NCBI RefSeq assembly: GCF_036195045.1
Contig: NZ_CP108100.1
Location: 7,006,001-7,070,000, forward strand
Direction of reading: 5' to 3'
DNA length: 64,000 bases
From: Streptomyces sp. NBC_00236
GTDB lineage: Bacteria; Actinomycetota; Actinomycetes; Streptomycetales; Streptomycetaceae
Of the stretch, positions 18,155 through 26,667 are shown one piece after another (position 1 is the first letter of the stretch; the number at the start of each line of letters is the position of its first letter). The notes under the pieces were generated by a model. It did no database searches. It saw nothing but the letters and a program-made list of their open reading frames with translations, and was not told where the DNA came from. Both the position numbers and the translations under genes were made by a program.

Positions 18155-18919
18155 ATGACTCATGGCAGCCCCGGGGACCATCTGGAACAGAACCGACGGT
18201 ACTGGGACGAGCAGGCGGCCGCCTGGCACGGGCCGTTGGCCCGCGACCACTGGGCGCAGGAAGAGCCACGCTGGGGATTGTGGGCCACTCCCGAGTCCCA
18301 GGTCTCCCTGCTTCCGGACGGCCTGGCCGGGATGCGCGCCATCGAACTCGGCTGTGGGACCGCCTATGTGTCGGCCTGGCTCGCCCGAGGAGGAGCGCTC
18401 CCGGTCGGGATCGACGTCTCCGAGCAGCAGCTCGCCACCGCGCGCGCGATGCAGACGGAGTTCGGCATCGACTTCCCCCTCCTCCTGGGCAATGCCGAGA
18501 CGGTGCCCTGCGCGGACAACACGTTCGACCTGGCCATCAGCGAGTACGGCGCCTCGTTGTGGTGTGACCCGTACCAATGGATCCCGGAGGCGGCCCGGCT
18601 GCTGGTGCCCGGAGGCCAACTGGTCTTCATGCGGTACTCGGCGCTGTTCGCGCTGTGCGTACCGTCCGAAGGGCCGGCGTCGACCACGCTGCTTCGCCGC
18701 CAGTTCGGGCTGACCCGGCTGGACTCGGGGAATCACGTGCAGTTCATCCTGCCGCACGGGGAGATGATCCGTCTCCTGCGGTCCTGCGGCTTCGTCGTTG
18801 AGGACCTGATCGAGGTTCAGGCGCCCCGGCCGGCGCACAGGGACTACGCCGAAGTTCCCGCGGACTGGGCCCGGCAATGGCCGAGCGAAGAGATCTGGAA
18901 GGCCCGCCTGGAAGGCTGA
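18155..18919 (+). CDS. Class I SAM-dependent methyltransferase
   Basis: A 254-residue methyltransferase. I choose ATG 18155 (MTHGSPGDHLEQNRRYWDEQ), because homologous enzymes begin just before the NxxYWDxxA motif; a TTG 36 bases upstream is less likely. Motif I is AIELGCGTAYVSAWLA, motif II VGIDVSEQQLATAR, motif III GNAETVPCADNTFDLAISEYG, and post motif LVPGGQLVFM. The C-terminal third looks like a small-molecule acceptor domain. The substrate is unknown. It starts about 220 bp from the divergent metallophosphoesterase. The 9-bp repeat array begins 26 bp after its stop. Confidence 0.9.
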   Translation: MTHGSPGDHLEQNRRYWDEQAAAWHGPLARDHWAQEEPRWGLWATPESQVSLLPDGLAGMRAIELGCGTAYVSAWLARGGALPVGIDVSEQQLATARAMQTEFGIDFPLLLGNAETVPCADNTFDLAISEYGASLWCDPYQWIPEAARLLVPGGQLVFMRYSALFALCVPSEGPASTTLLRRQFGLTRLDSGNHVQFILPHGEMIRLLRSCGFVVEDLIEVQAPRPAHRDYAEVPADWARQWPSEEIWKARLEG

Positions 18920-18944
18920 GAGCACCTCAGGCGTTGCTCGGGCC

Positions 18945-19070
18945 GGTGCGTTCGGTGCGTTCGGTGCGTTCGGTGCGTTCGGTGCGTTCGGTGCGTCCGG
19001 TGCGTTCGGTGCGTTCGGTGAGTCAGGTGCGTTCGGTGAGTCCGGTGCGTTCGGTGAGTCCGGTGCGTCC
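18945..19070. repeat. 14-copy, 9-bp tandem repeat array
   Basis: Fourteen head-to-tail copies of a GGTGCGTTC-type nonamer, 126 bp in all. The last copies vary to GGTGAGTCC/GGTGAGTCA and GGTGCGTCC. The period is a multiple of three, so all frames stay open (VRS or THR repeats), but no start or family supports a gene. It lies in the 457-bp stretch between the methyltransferase and the DUF4132-like operon, about 320 bp before that operon's first start. The remaining intergenic bases 19071-19392 hold no gene; GGGGAGA precedes ATG 19393. Confidence 0.95.
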
Positions 19071-19392
19071 CGTGCCTTGCCGATGGTCCGCGGTGACTTC
19101 CTCCGCCGCCTTGCGGCTGCACGCGCCGGACCCCGCTCCCTGATCCGGCCCGCTCCGAACGAAAGGCTCCGGCCGTCGGGTTACTGGCGTCGCCGGCCGC
19201 GTCAGGACGGCGGGCACGGCCCGGCTGCCCCTTTCGCGGCGCGGGTCCGTGCGACGAAGCGGAGGGAGCCGGCCTCATTGTCACAGGCGGCGCCTAGAGT
19301 CTCTCCCACTCGTCACGGTGCGTTGCCGTCGGCGGGTTTCATCAGCGTGCCGCCGGTTCGGCGGCTGTCCGGAACGACGGGGAGAACAGCGC

Positions 19393-20253
19393 ATGGGGTG
19401 GGTTCAGGCGGGTGACTACGAAGTCGCTCTGGAGGCGGGCAAGGTGGTCTGCCGCAACGGGAAGGGCCGGCGGCTGAAGTCCGTCCCGGCCAAGTTGAAG
19501 GACGACCCGGCCGTAGTCGGGCTCCGGCAGTTGACCGAGTGGCTGGATCGGCACGCACACCGGTGTCTGACCGACGTCGAGCAGTGGATGGTGCGTTCAC
19601 TGCCCGTCCCCACGGCCGTGCTCGCCCGGGTCTGGCCCGACCCGTCCTGGCAGGCGGCCCTGCGGGACGTCGTGGTCACCGGTGCGGACGGCGGGGTCGC
19701 CGGATTCCTGCGCGATGTCGACCCCGACCGCGGCCTCGGCCTGGTCGACCTGGACGGCGACACGGTCCGCATCACTCCGGACGTCGTCAGCGTGCCCCAC
19801 CCCGTCCTCCTCGACGACCTCGACGACCTGCGGGACTTCGCGGTCGAGCTGGGGGTGCGCCAGAACGTGGAGCAGTTGTTCCGCGAGGTGTGGCGCCGCC
19901 CGCCGGGCCTGGCTGCGGACACCACCTCCGTGGACACCTACGCCGGCGGGGTGTTCAAGGAACTGCGCTTCCTGCACGGCCGTGTCACGCAGCTCGGGTA
20001 CCGGACACGCGGCGGATACGCGGTCTGCCCGGTCGTCGAGGACGGCGCCACCGCCGAGGCACGCATCTGGATCGGCGAGCACGACGGATACGACGAGTAC
20101 GGCACGGAGACGGGCCCTCTGGGCTGGACCGACCCTTCGGGGCGCTCGCTGACGGCCGCCGAGGTCGGCCCCGTCACGTGGTCCGAGGGCATGCGCATGG
20201 CGGCGGCGCTCTACGCCGGCCGCGACGTGGAGGACGAGGAGCGGGCGGCATGA
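19393..20253 (+). CDS. DUF4132-like protein, first gene of the MoxR/vWA operon
   Basis: A 286-residue soluble protein starting MGWVQAGDYEVALEAGKVVC. I recognise the style of DUF4132 domains, which in actinobacteria often occur next to or fused with WGR or AAA/vWA proteins. Visible conserved-looking blocks are GLRQLTEWLDRHAHRCLTD, MVRSLPVPTAVLARVWPDPSW, a barrel-like RDVDPDRGLGLVDLDGDTVRI, ELGVRQNVEQLFREVWRRP and, at the C-terminus, WIGEHDGYDEYGTETGPLGW. No catalytic motif is evident. It overlaps the next gene by ATGA (20250-20253). It is presumably a subunit or effector of the machine encoded downstream; the domain name is by recollection, not search. Confidence 0.75.
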   Translation: MGWVQAGDYEVALEAGKVVCRNGKGRRLKSVPAKLKDDPAVVGLRQLTEWLDRHAHRCLTDVEQWMVRSLPVPTAVLARVWPDPSWQAALRDVVVTGADGGVAGFLRDVDPDRGLGLVDLDGDTVRITPDVVSVPHPVLLDDLDDLRDFAVELGVRQNVEQLFREVWRRPPGLAADTTSVDTYAGGVFKELRFLHGRVTQLGYRTRGGYAVCPVVEDGATAEARIWIGEHDGYDEYGTETGPLGWTDPSGRSLTAAEVGPVTWSEGMRMAAALYAGRDVEDEERAA

Positions 20254-23200
20254 GCACCACGACGACGAACACCAACGAGAACACGACGGCAGCCGGCGCA
20301 GCGTTCCTGCCCGCCCAGGACCGGGGAGAGACCACTGCCGCCCTCGCCGACGGGGTCCGCGCGGCGGCTCTGCTGGACGCGGGCGCGATCCTCCCGGCCT
20401 CCACCACCGACCGGGACGACGCAGACGCGCTGACCGCCCGCACCTACACCCACACCGCCCTCGGCGACCGCCCCGTGGTCCGGCTCGTGCCCGGCACCCT
20501 CGGCGAAGCCGAGGATCTGGCCCTGGAGTTCCTCGGGCTGGCCCGGACCGCCGAGGCCCCCGTCGTGGGCCAGGTGCGCCGCGAGACACTGGGCTTCCCG
20601 GCCTGGGCGCTGGTCAACGACCCGGCCAACGGGCACCACGCCCTGGCCCTGGTCAAGGACATCGAGCGGCTGGGCCGGCAGGCCAAGACCCGTGCCGGAG
20701 CGGCCAAGGAGGGCTTCGACGCACTCGGCACCCGGCTCGGCCGGGCCGTGCCCCACTTCCTGCCCACCTACTACGAGCAGGTGGCACGTCTCTTCCTCCA
20801 GGCGGAGAACACCAGCTACGCCGCCACCTTCTTCGGCAAGGCCCGCGAGGCCGAGCGGGTGCACGGGCTGGCAGTGGACGAGGACCGGCAGCGGGCCGTC
20901 TTCCTGGAGTTCGCCTTCTCCGGCGCACTGACCGTCAAGGCGCTGCGCCAGTACGTACGGGACCTGGTGGCCCGGCTCGCACCGGCGGACGCCTGGGCGC
21001 AGTACCGCCGTCTGCTGGTCGAGCGCTGCGCGGCCGGCATGCCACCGTACGCGGCGCTGCCGCAGGACGTGCGCGCGCTGGTCAAGGCCGCCGGGCTCGA
21101 CCGTGAGGCCGCCGAACACGACCTGGTGGCCGATCTGATCGGCTCCCCGGGAGTCGTCCGCGCCCCCGCCTCCTTCTGGACGGCCTACCGCTCCGCGCTC
21201 GTCGCACTCGCCCGACGGGACGCGGCCGTGCGGGCCCGGCTGCTCGGCTTCTTCCCGGAGAGCTTCAGCGAGAGCGGCGGGGACTCGGACGGGGAAAGCG
21301 GCTGGCTCGCGTTGCTGGCCGAGTCCGGCGCAGAAGACCTGCTGACGGCTCTCCCGGACACCTCCGGCGCCGCTCCCTCCGATTCCTCCGTCGGCGATCC
21401 GTCCGTCTCACCGGCGGACTGGCTCGCCCGCTGGGAGGCCCACCGCCGGCGCCATCGGGCCACCGCGGGCCGCAGCCCGCAGACCCTCGACCTGGCCGCC
21501 CGGATGGCGGACCGGCTGCGCACCGACGGGCGCCCCGTCGAACTGTTCCAGGGCCGCTGGCAGCGCAACGCCGACCTGGACCTTCTCGACCTCTGCCTGG
21601 CTGCCGGCGTCCCCGTCGCCGAGCCCGACGACCAGGACACGGGCACCGCGCAGCCCGCCGGTGTCCCGGTCGGCCCGTGGCTCATCGACAAGGCGCCCGG
21701 CGCACGTGATCTCACCGCCGTCGCCGGACAGCCGGTCTTCCGCGCCCTTCTGAGCCGGAACGTCGGCGGCCTCGGCGAACGACACGGCCAGGGGCTCAGC
21801 GACGCCGGCATGGCGAAACTGGCGGCGCACCCCGTGCTCTCCGTGATCCTGCGGGAGTGGCTCACCGGCCGCGCCGAGGAGTACGTGGCCGCGCGAGGGC
21901 TCCCCGCGCTGAACGCCGCTCTCAACAGGCTCTCGGCGTTCCGTACCGTCGTCGCGGACGTCGCCCCGGAAGCCGTGCGGCTCATCGGGGCCCACGATGT
22001 CGTGCCGTTGCTCGCCTCCACCCTGCGTACCGGCATCCTCGACGAACTGGGCTGGTCCGCGCTGGACGAGACCTACGCCGAACTGGCCGCCGAGGCCGCC
22101 GCCGCCACGCATCAGCAGCGCCACCGGTCGAAGGACGTCGGAGTCACCGGCGCCTGGCCCGCACTGATCCTCAACACGTTCGAACGGGCTGTCGTCGTCG
22201 GCCCGGAAGGCGTTCTGCTGCGGCACACCCTGCGGCTGCCCGCCACCGTCGACCACTGGCGGCAGCTCGCCTTCCGTTACGTCGACGGCGAGTTGCTGGT
22301 CGTCTGGTGGGAGGACGGCACGCTGCACGGCTACTGGTCGCACCGTCCCGCCGAGGTGTTCACCGTCGGCGGCGAGCAGATCCCCCGCTGGGGCGGCTCC
22401 GGTCCCTCGGACGAGGTCTGCCTGCCGCTGCCCGGCGGCGGCCGCGCCACCGGTGGCAAGGCCCTGCACGCGGGCGACACCTCGCTCCCGCCTCAGCGCG
22501 CCGTCATCTCCGACGGCACCGGTCTCTGGCGGGAAGGCCACCAGGGCACGGAGCGGGTGTGGCTGGAGTACGACCCGGCCGGCGGCACGCACGGCCGCGC
22601 ATCCCTCCCCGCCTTCCTCCGCTCCGGGGTGCGGGACGGCTCCCGGCTGCTCACCGAGCACTGCCAGGTGCTGCCGCTCCAGCCCGGTCTGGAGACCACC
22701 CCCTTCGGCACGGACGGCACGGTCCTCGGCCGCTGGATCCGTCGCACGGTCACCGAGCCCGGCACGGCCGCCCCCGCCGACGGCCACCGGATCGTCGCCG
22801 GCACCCCCGACGGTCACACGGTCAGCCTGCCGTACCCGCTGCCCGGCGGCGACTGGCCGGTGCCGCTCGGCGCCCTCACCCTGCCCGGTGGGGCACGGCC
22901 GGTCGTGGCCCGGCGCCACCGGTCCGTCGACGCGTACCCGGCGGACACCGACGGCACCGGCGGCTACCTGTGGTCCGTCACCCCCGGCTCCAGCGGTGGG
23001 AGCGACGCGGCGGGTACCCCCTATGTGTCTCCCGTCGCCTACTGGCACGCCCTGCGCCCGAGGGACGAGCGGGCATCCGCCGTCCTGCGCAACCTGCCGG
23101 ACTCCCGGGCGGGGGAGCTGTTCAACGAGGTCGCCGCCGCGGTGGCCCGTCACCTGGAGGCGTTCCGGGCCGTCAAGGAGTACACCGGCCCCTCGGCGCA

Positions 23201-25445
23201 GGAGCTGAGCCAGGAAGCGGTGGCCCGGGTGCTGCCCGAGGTGTCCGACGCACGGCTCCTCGCGGGCGTCACCGCGCTCGCACGTAACGCGGTGGACCGG
23301 GCCGTCGCAGCCGCCCGTTACCTGGAACCGCCCAAGCCCGTGGAGCCGGCCACGCCCCGGAACACCGCGCGCACCAAGGGCATGTTCTTCGACCACGAGC
23401 CCGAGCACGGCGACGACGAGACCCTGCAGTCGGCCTCGGCCTGGGACTCCGAGCAGATGCGGGGCGGTTGGTGGGGAGCCGGGCGCGGATGGACCGTGAT
23501 CCGGCAGATCCTTGCCGTCAACCACGTCTTCGGCGGCGAGCCGGCCTTCGGCCCACCCATCCTGTCCCAGGTCCCGTTCACCCCCGTGGACGGGTGGCAG
23601 CGGGATGAGTACACCGTGCCCGCTAACTCCCTGACCTGGACCGACCTTCTCGACAACCTGCCCGAACTGGCCTACCGGGCTGCCTCGGCGACCACCTCCC
23701 CCGAGCACCGCACCGGGCTCCTCGTATTCCTGGAGACCCTCGCCGCAGGCCCGCTGGCCGACCCGGCGGGCACCGTCAGGCAGGTGGAACTCGTCGAGCC
23801 GATCTCCCGAGGGACGACCGGATCGGGGCGCCCCGAGACCGTGCACCGCCTCGGCCAGGTGCTGCGCAGAGGCGCCCGCACCATCGTGGTCCTCGCCGGC
23901 CGCGGATGGAACTCCCGTAACGACGCCGTACGCTGGCTCGCCCTGGACCACGACCCGACCGGAGCCTTCGGCCCCGTCCCCGGCTTCACCCTGGACCACG
24001 AGAAGGTTCACCGACAGGGCATCGACCGCGACCGGCTCACCCGGCTCATCGCCCTGGTACGGGAGCAGGGCCCGGCCCCCTGGCGTCAGGAGGCAGCCGA
24101 GGCGTTCCACACCGCCACCGGCATCGGTCCCCTCCAGGCCAGTGCCCTGCTGTCGGCGGCCGTCAAGGAGCCCGGCGCCGAGTCGCTCGCGCTCCTCGGA
24201 GTGAAGACGCGTGTCTTCGAGGCGGCCCAGTCGAGGCTGGACGCCCTGCCTCGTGACGACCGGCACGCGGTGCTCCAGGCACTGCTGCCCGCCGACCCGG
24301 CCGAGCTGTGGTCCACGGGCCCCGACGTCCGGGCCGCCGCCGAGGTGTGGCAGAAGCGCCTGGCCTCCCTCGTCCGCGTCCCCGAGGAACTGGATCTCGA
24401 CCTGTCGGGCACCACCGCGGACGCCGTCGACCTGATCCTCAACTCGGGCTCCCGGACCTGGCTCGCCCACGGCACCGACGTCCCGGACGGATCCGGCCGC
24501 CCGGGCCTGCGCCGGACGGGCGCACGAGGCGCGGTCTTCTCGGCCCTGACCGCCCTGCGCACCCTCGCCTACACGCTGCCGTACGGGCACCCCCTGCGGG
24601 CGCACCTCCCCGTCGGGCTCACCGCCTTGCGGGACCGCCTCGCCGACCCGGACCTGGTGCTGGACCTCGGTCTGGAATGGGCCGAGTCGGGAGGCTCGAT
24701 CGGTCCCGTGGTCCGCGCCGCCTACGGACTCCCCGAGTCCGGCGGCGCCGATGCCGACGGTCTGGTCAGGGCCGGCGCGGCCCTGCTCCTCGCCCCCGGC
24801 TACGCCGACAACGAGAAGCTCCTGATCCGCCCAGCCGGTCTGGCGGGCCCCGACGACCCGGCGTTCGGCCTTGTCGAGGGCACCGTCGGCCCCTACGGCA
24901 CCGGGGATCTGCTCGCCCTGCGCACCCTGCTGGGAGAGGAGAGCGTCGCGTTGGTCTCGGCGGGCACGCCCGACGGCTCCCCGCACCACCCGGCCCAGGA
25001 CCCGACGCGTGCGGTGCCGGACCTGGTGGCCGAAGCCGCCGACGTCCTCGGCCTGAGCGCGGACGCCGCCGCCCTCTACCTGATGCTGCTCGCCCTGCCC
25101 GACCCGACGGACCGCAACTGCGTCCGCTGGACCGAGTGGAAGCCGGCCCGGGTCAAGAAGGCCCGGGCGGAACTCGCCGCCACTGACCTCGTCGTGGAGG
25201 CGAAGCGCTCCCGCGCCGGCCGCACCCTGTTCCTTCCCTGCGGCTGGCTCGAACGCGGAGCACCGGGACTGCCGCTGGAGACCTGGAAGGAACGCCTGTA
25301 CGCCGTGGCAGGGTCCGCCCGGACCCTGCCCCACCTCCCCGTGCCCGAGCTGTTCGCAGCCGCCTGGGCACGGGTCCGCGGCGGCGACGCCCCCGCCTTC
25401 GAGGAACTGGACACCCGCGCACCCCGGAAGGGCCGCCGCCGATGA
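20250..25445 (+). CDS. Giant uncharacterised protein (1731 aa) of the MoxR/vWA operon
   Basis: Starts MSTTTTNTNENTTAAGAAF in an ATGA overlap with the DUF4132-like gene. There is no signal peptide, no membrane helix and no nucleotide-binding motif. A Thr/Asn-rich leader is followed by mostly alpha-helical sequence, with an alpha-solenoid feel up to about residue 620. A middle region (about 640-960) is beta-rich with repeated Trp/Gly strands (ELLVVWWEDGTLHGYWSH, GRWIRRTV, YLWSVTPG). There follow another helical part and a C-terminal segment (about 1590-1731) that looks like a winged helix (ADAAALYLMLLALPD...KKARAELAATDLVVEAKRSRAGR), ending in the basic RAPRKGRRR. The family is not recognised. 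It is probably the scaffold or recognition subunit. Confidence 0.85.
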   Translation: MSTTTTNTNENTTAAGAAFLPAQDRGETTAALADGVRAAALLDAGAILPASTTDRDDADALTARTYTHTALGDRPVVRLVPGTLGEAEDLALEFLGLARTAEAPVVGQVRRETLGFPAWALVNDPANGHHALALVKDIERLGRQAKTRAGAAKEGFDALGTRLGRAVPHFLPTYYEQVARLFLQAENTSYAATFFGKAREAERVHGLAVDEDRQRAVFLEFAFSGALTVKALRQYVRDLVARLAPADAWAQYRRLLVERCAAGMPPYAALPQDVRALVKAAGLDREAAEHDLVADLIGSPGVVRAPASFWTAYRSALVALARRDAAVRARLLGFFPESFSESGGDSDGESGWLALLAESGAEDLLTALPDTSGAAPSDSSVGDPSVSPADWLARWEAHRRRHRATAGRSPQTLDLAARMADRLRTDGRPVELFQGRWQRNADLDLLDLCLAAGVPVAEPDDQDTGTAQPAGVPVGPWLIDKAPGARDLTAVAGQPVFRALLSRNVGGLGERHGQGLSDAGMAKLAAHPVLSVILREWLTGRAEEYVAARGLPALNAALNRLSAFRTVVADVAPEAVRLIGAHDVVPLLASTLRTGILDELGWSALDETYAELAAEAAAATHQQRHRSKDVGVTGAWPALILNTFERAVVVGPEGVLLRHTLRLPATVDHWRQLAFRYVDGELLVVWWEDGTLHGYWSHRPAEVFTVGGEQIPRWGGSGPSDEVCLPLPGGGRATGGKALHAGDTSLPPQRAVISDGTGLWREGHQGTERVWLEYDPAGGTHGRASLPAFLRSGVRDGSRLLTEHCQVLPLQPGLETTPFGTDGTVLGRWIRRTVTEPGTAAPADGHRIVAGTPDGHTVSLPYPLPGGDWPVPLGALTLPGGARPVVARRHRSVDAYPADTDGTGGYLWSVTPGSSGGSDAAGTPYVSPVAYWHALRPRDERASAVLRNLPDSRAGELFNEVAAAVARHLEAFRAVKEYTGPSAQELSQEAVARVLPEVSDARLLAGVTALARNAVDRAVAAARYLEPPKPVEPATPRNTARTKGMFFDHEPEHGDDETLQSASAWDSEQMRGGWWGAGRGWTVIRQILAVNHVFGGEPAFGPPILSQVPFTPVDGWQRDEYTVPANSLTWTDLLDNLPELAYRAASATTSPEHRTGLLVFLETLAAGPLADPAGTVRQVELVEPISRGTTGSGRPETVHRLGQVLRRGARTIVVLAGRGWNSRNDAVRWLALDHDPTGAFGPVPGFTLDHEKVHRQGIDRDRLTRLIALVREQGPAPWRQEAAEAFHTATGIGPLQASALLSAAVKEPGAESLALLGVKTRVFEAAQSRLDALPRDDRHAVLQALLPADPAELWSTGPDVRAAAEVWQKRLASLVRVPEELDLDLSGTTADAVDLILNSGSRTWLAHGTDVPDGSGRPGLRRTGARGAVFSALTALRTLAYTLPYGHPLRAHLPVGLTALRDRLADPDLVLDLGLEWAESGGSIGPVVRAAYGLPESGGADADGLVRAGAALLLAPGYADNEKLLIRPAGLAGPDDPAFGLVEGTVGPYGTGDLLALRTLLGEESVALVSAGTPDGSPHHPAQDPTRAVPDLVAEAADVLGLSADAAALYLMLLALPDPTDRNCVRWTEWKPARVKKARAELAATDLVVEAKRSRAGRTLFLPCGWLERGAPGLPLETWKERLYAVAGSARTLPHLPVPELFAAAWARVRGGDAPAFEELDTRAPRKGRRR

Positions 25446-26665
25446 CGAACGACACCACGACCACCGTGAACAGCACCACTACGGGCGGCATCCCGCACCC
25501 CACGGCGGCTCCCGGACGGGAGCCGCGCCAGGTCACACCGCCCGAGGACCGGTACGCCACCGAGCTGGCCTTCCTCGCCGCCCACGATTCCGGAGCCCGC
25601 CCGCCCGGCTGGCTGCTCACCCCGCGCGCCGTCGTCACCTTCGTGATGGGCAGTGCGGGCGAGGCACTGGCCCTGCCGAAGGGCGCCCGGCCCGGAGCCG
25701 GGGTGCCGACCCGTCTGGTGATCGAGCAGAAGTTCGTCGGCGAACGTGCCCTGGTCGAACGGTGCGTGGTGACCCTGGCCGGCGAGCGCGGACTCCTCCT
25801 CGTGGGCGAGCCGGGCACCGCCAAGTCCATGCTCTCCGAGCTGCTGTCGGCGGCCGTCTGCGGGACCAGTGCGCTCACCGTGCAAGGCACTGCGGGCACC
25901 ACCGAGGACCAGCTCAAGTACGGCTGGAACTACGCGCTGCTGCTGGCCCAGGGACCGACCGAACAGGCCCTGGTGCCCTCCCCGGTACTCGCCGCCATGA
26001 CACGGGGCGCCGTCGCCCGCGTCGAGGAGGTCACCCGCTGTCTGCCGGAGGTCCAGGACGCCCTGGTGTCGCTGCTCTCCGAGCGGCGGATCGCGGTCCC
26101 CGAACTCGCGGGCGGCGAGGGCGCCCAGGTGCACGCGGCGCCCGGGTTCACCCTCATCGCCACCGCCAACCTGCGGGACAAGGGCGTCTCGGAGATGTCC
26201 GCCGCGCTGAAGCGGCGCTTCAACTTCGAGACCGTGGGCCCCATCGCGGACGTGGACGCCGAGACCGCGCTCGTCCGGCGCCAGTCGCGGGCGGCCGTCG
26301 AACGCGTGGGTGCCGCCTTCCAGGTGGACGACGCGGTCCTCGAAGCGCTGGTCATCGCCTTCCGGGACCTGCGCGAGGGCCGCTCCGTGGAGGGCTGGGA
26401 GGTCGAGCGCCCCTCCACGGTGATGAGCACGGCGGAGGCGGTCTCCGTCGCAGGTGCCCTCGGTCTGGCCGCCGCCTACTTCCCGGGCGACCGGGACGTG
26501 CTCTCCCTCCTGCCCGGCCATCTGCTCGGCGTCGTCCGGAAGGACGACCCCGCCGACGCGGCACGGCTGCTGGGGTACTGGGACGGGCCGGTGCGCAGGC
26601 GCGCGGAGCAGGGGTCGGCCACCTGGCGTGCCCTGTGGGACCTGCGCGCGGTGCTGGAGAACTGA
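25442..26665 (+). CDS. MoxR-type AAA+ ATPase
   Basis: A 407-residue AAA+ protein, coupled by ATGA to the giant protein gene. After a Thr-rich leader comes FVGERALVERCVVTLAGERGLLLVGEPGTAKS, with Walker A at about 122-129. The Walker B strand is GAVARVEEVTRCLPEVQDALVSLLSERRIAVPEL: the usual hydrophobic-DE is RVEE, so the first acid is changed and the catalytic Glu is kept. Sensor 1 is LIATANLRDKGVSEMSAALKRRFNFE, with the arginine finger in the last part, and a C-terminal helical lid follows. MoxR ATPases work as hexamers with vWA partners to remodel protein complexes or insert cofactors. The partner here is the vWA domain encoded next. Confidence 0.93.
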   Translation: MTNDTTTTVNSTTTGGIPHPTAAPGREPRQVTPPEDRYATELAFLAAHDSGARPPGWLLTPRAVVTFVMGSAGEALALPKGARPGAGVPTRLVIEQKFVGERALVERCVVTLAGERGLLLVGEPGTAKSMLSELLSAAVCGTSALTVQGTAGTTEDQLKYGWNYALLLAQGPTEQALVPSPVLAAMTRGAVARVEEVTRCLPEVQDALVSLLSERRIAVPELAGGEGAQVHAAPGFTLIATANLRDKGVSEMSAALKRRFNFETVGPIADVDAETALVRRQSRAAVERVGAAFQVDDAVLEALVIAFRDLREGRSVEGWEVERPSTVMSTAEAVSVAGALGLAAAYFPGDRDVLSLLPGHLLGVVRKDDPADAARLLGYWDGPVRRRAEQGSATWRALWDLRAVLEN

Positions 26666-26667
26666 GG

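Noticed and set aside
17936..18925. N-terminal extension of the metallophosphoesterase to 741 residues
   Set aside because: The extension is the antisense of a clear methyltransferase gene. A normal start and four membrane helices begin at 17935.
18945..19070. CRISPR array
   Set aside because: The repeats are 9 bp, directly abutting, with no spacers and no cas genes nearby.
21408..25334. A 1308-codon open frame opposite the giant protein gene
   Set aside because: It is the antisense image of high-GC third-position bias, with Gly/Val/Arg-rich nonsense and no motif. The same applies to the long minus-strand frame at 27763-30369.
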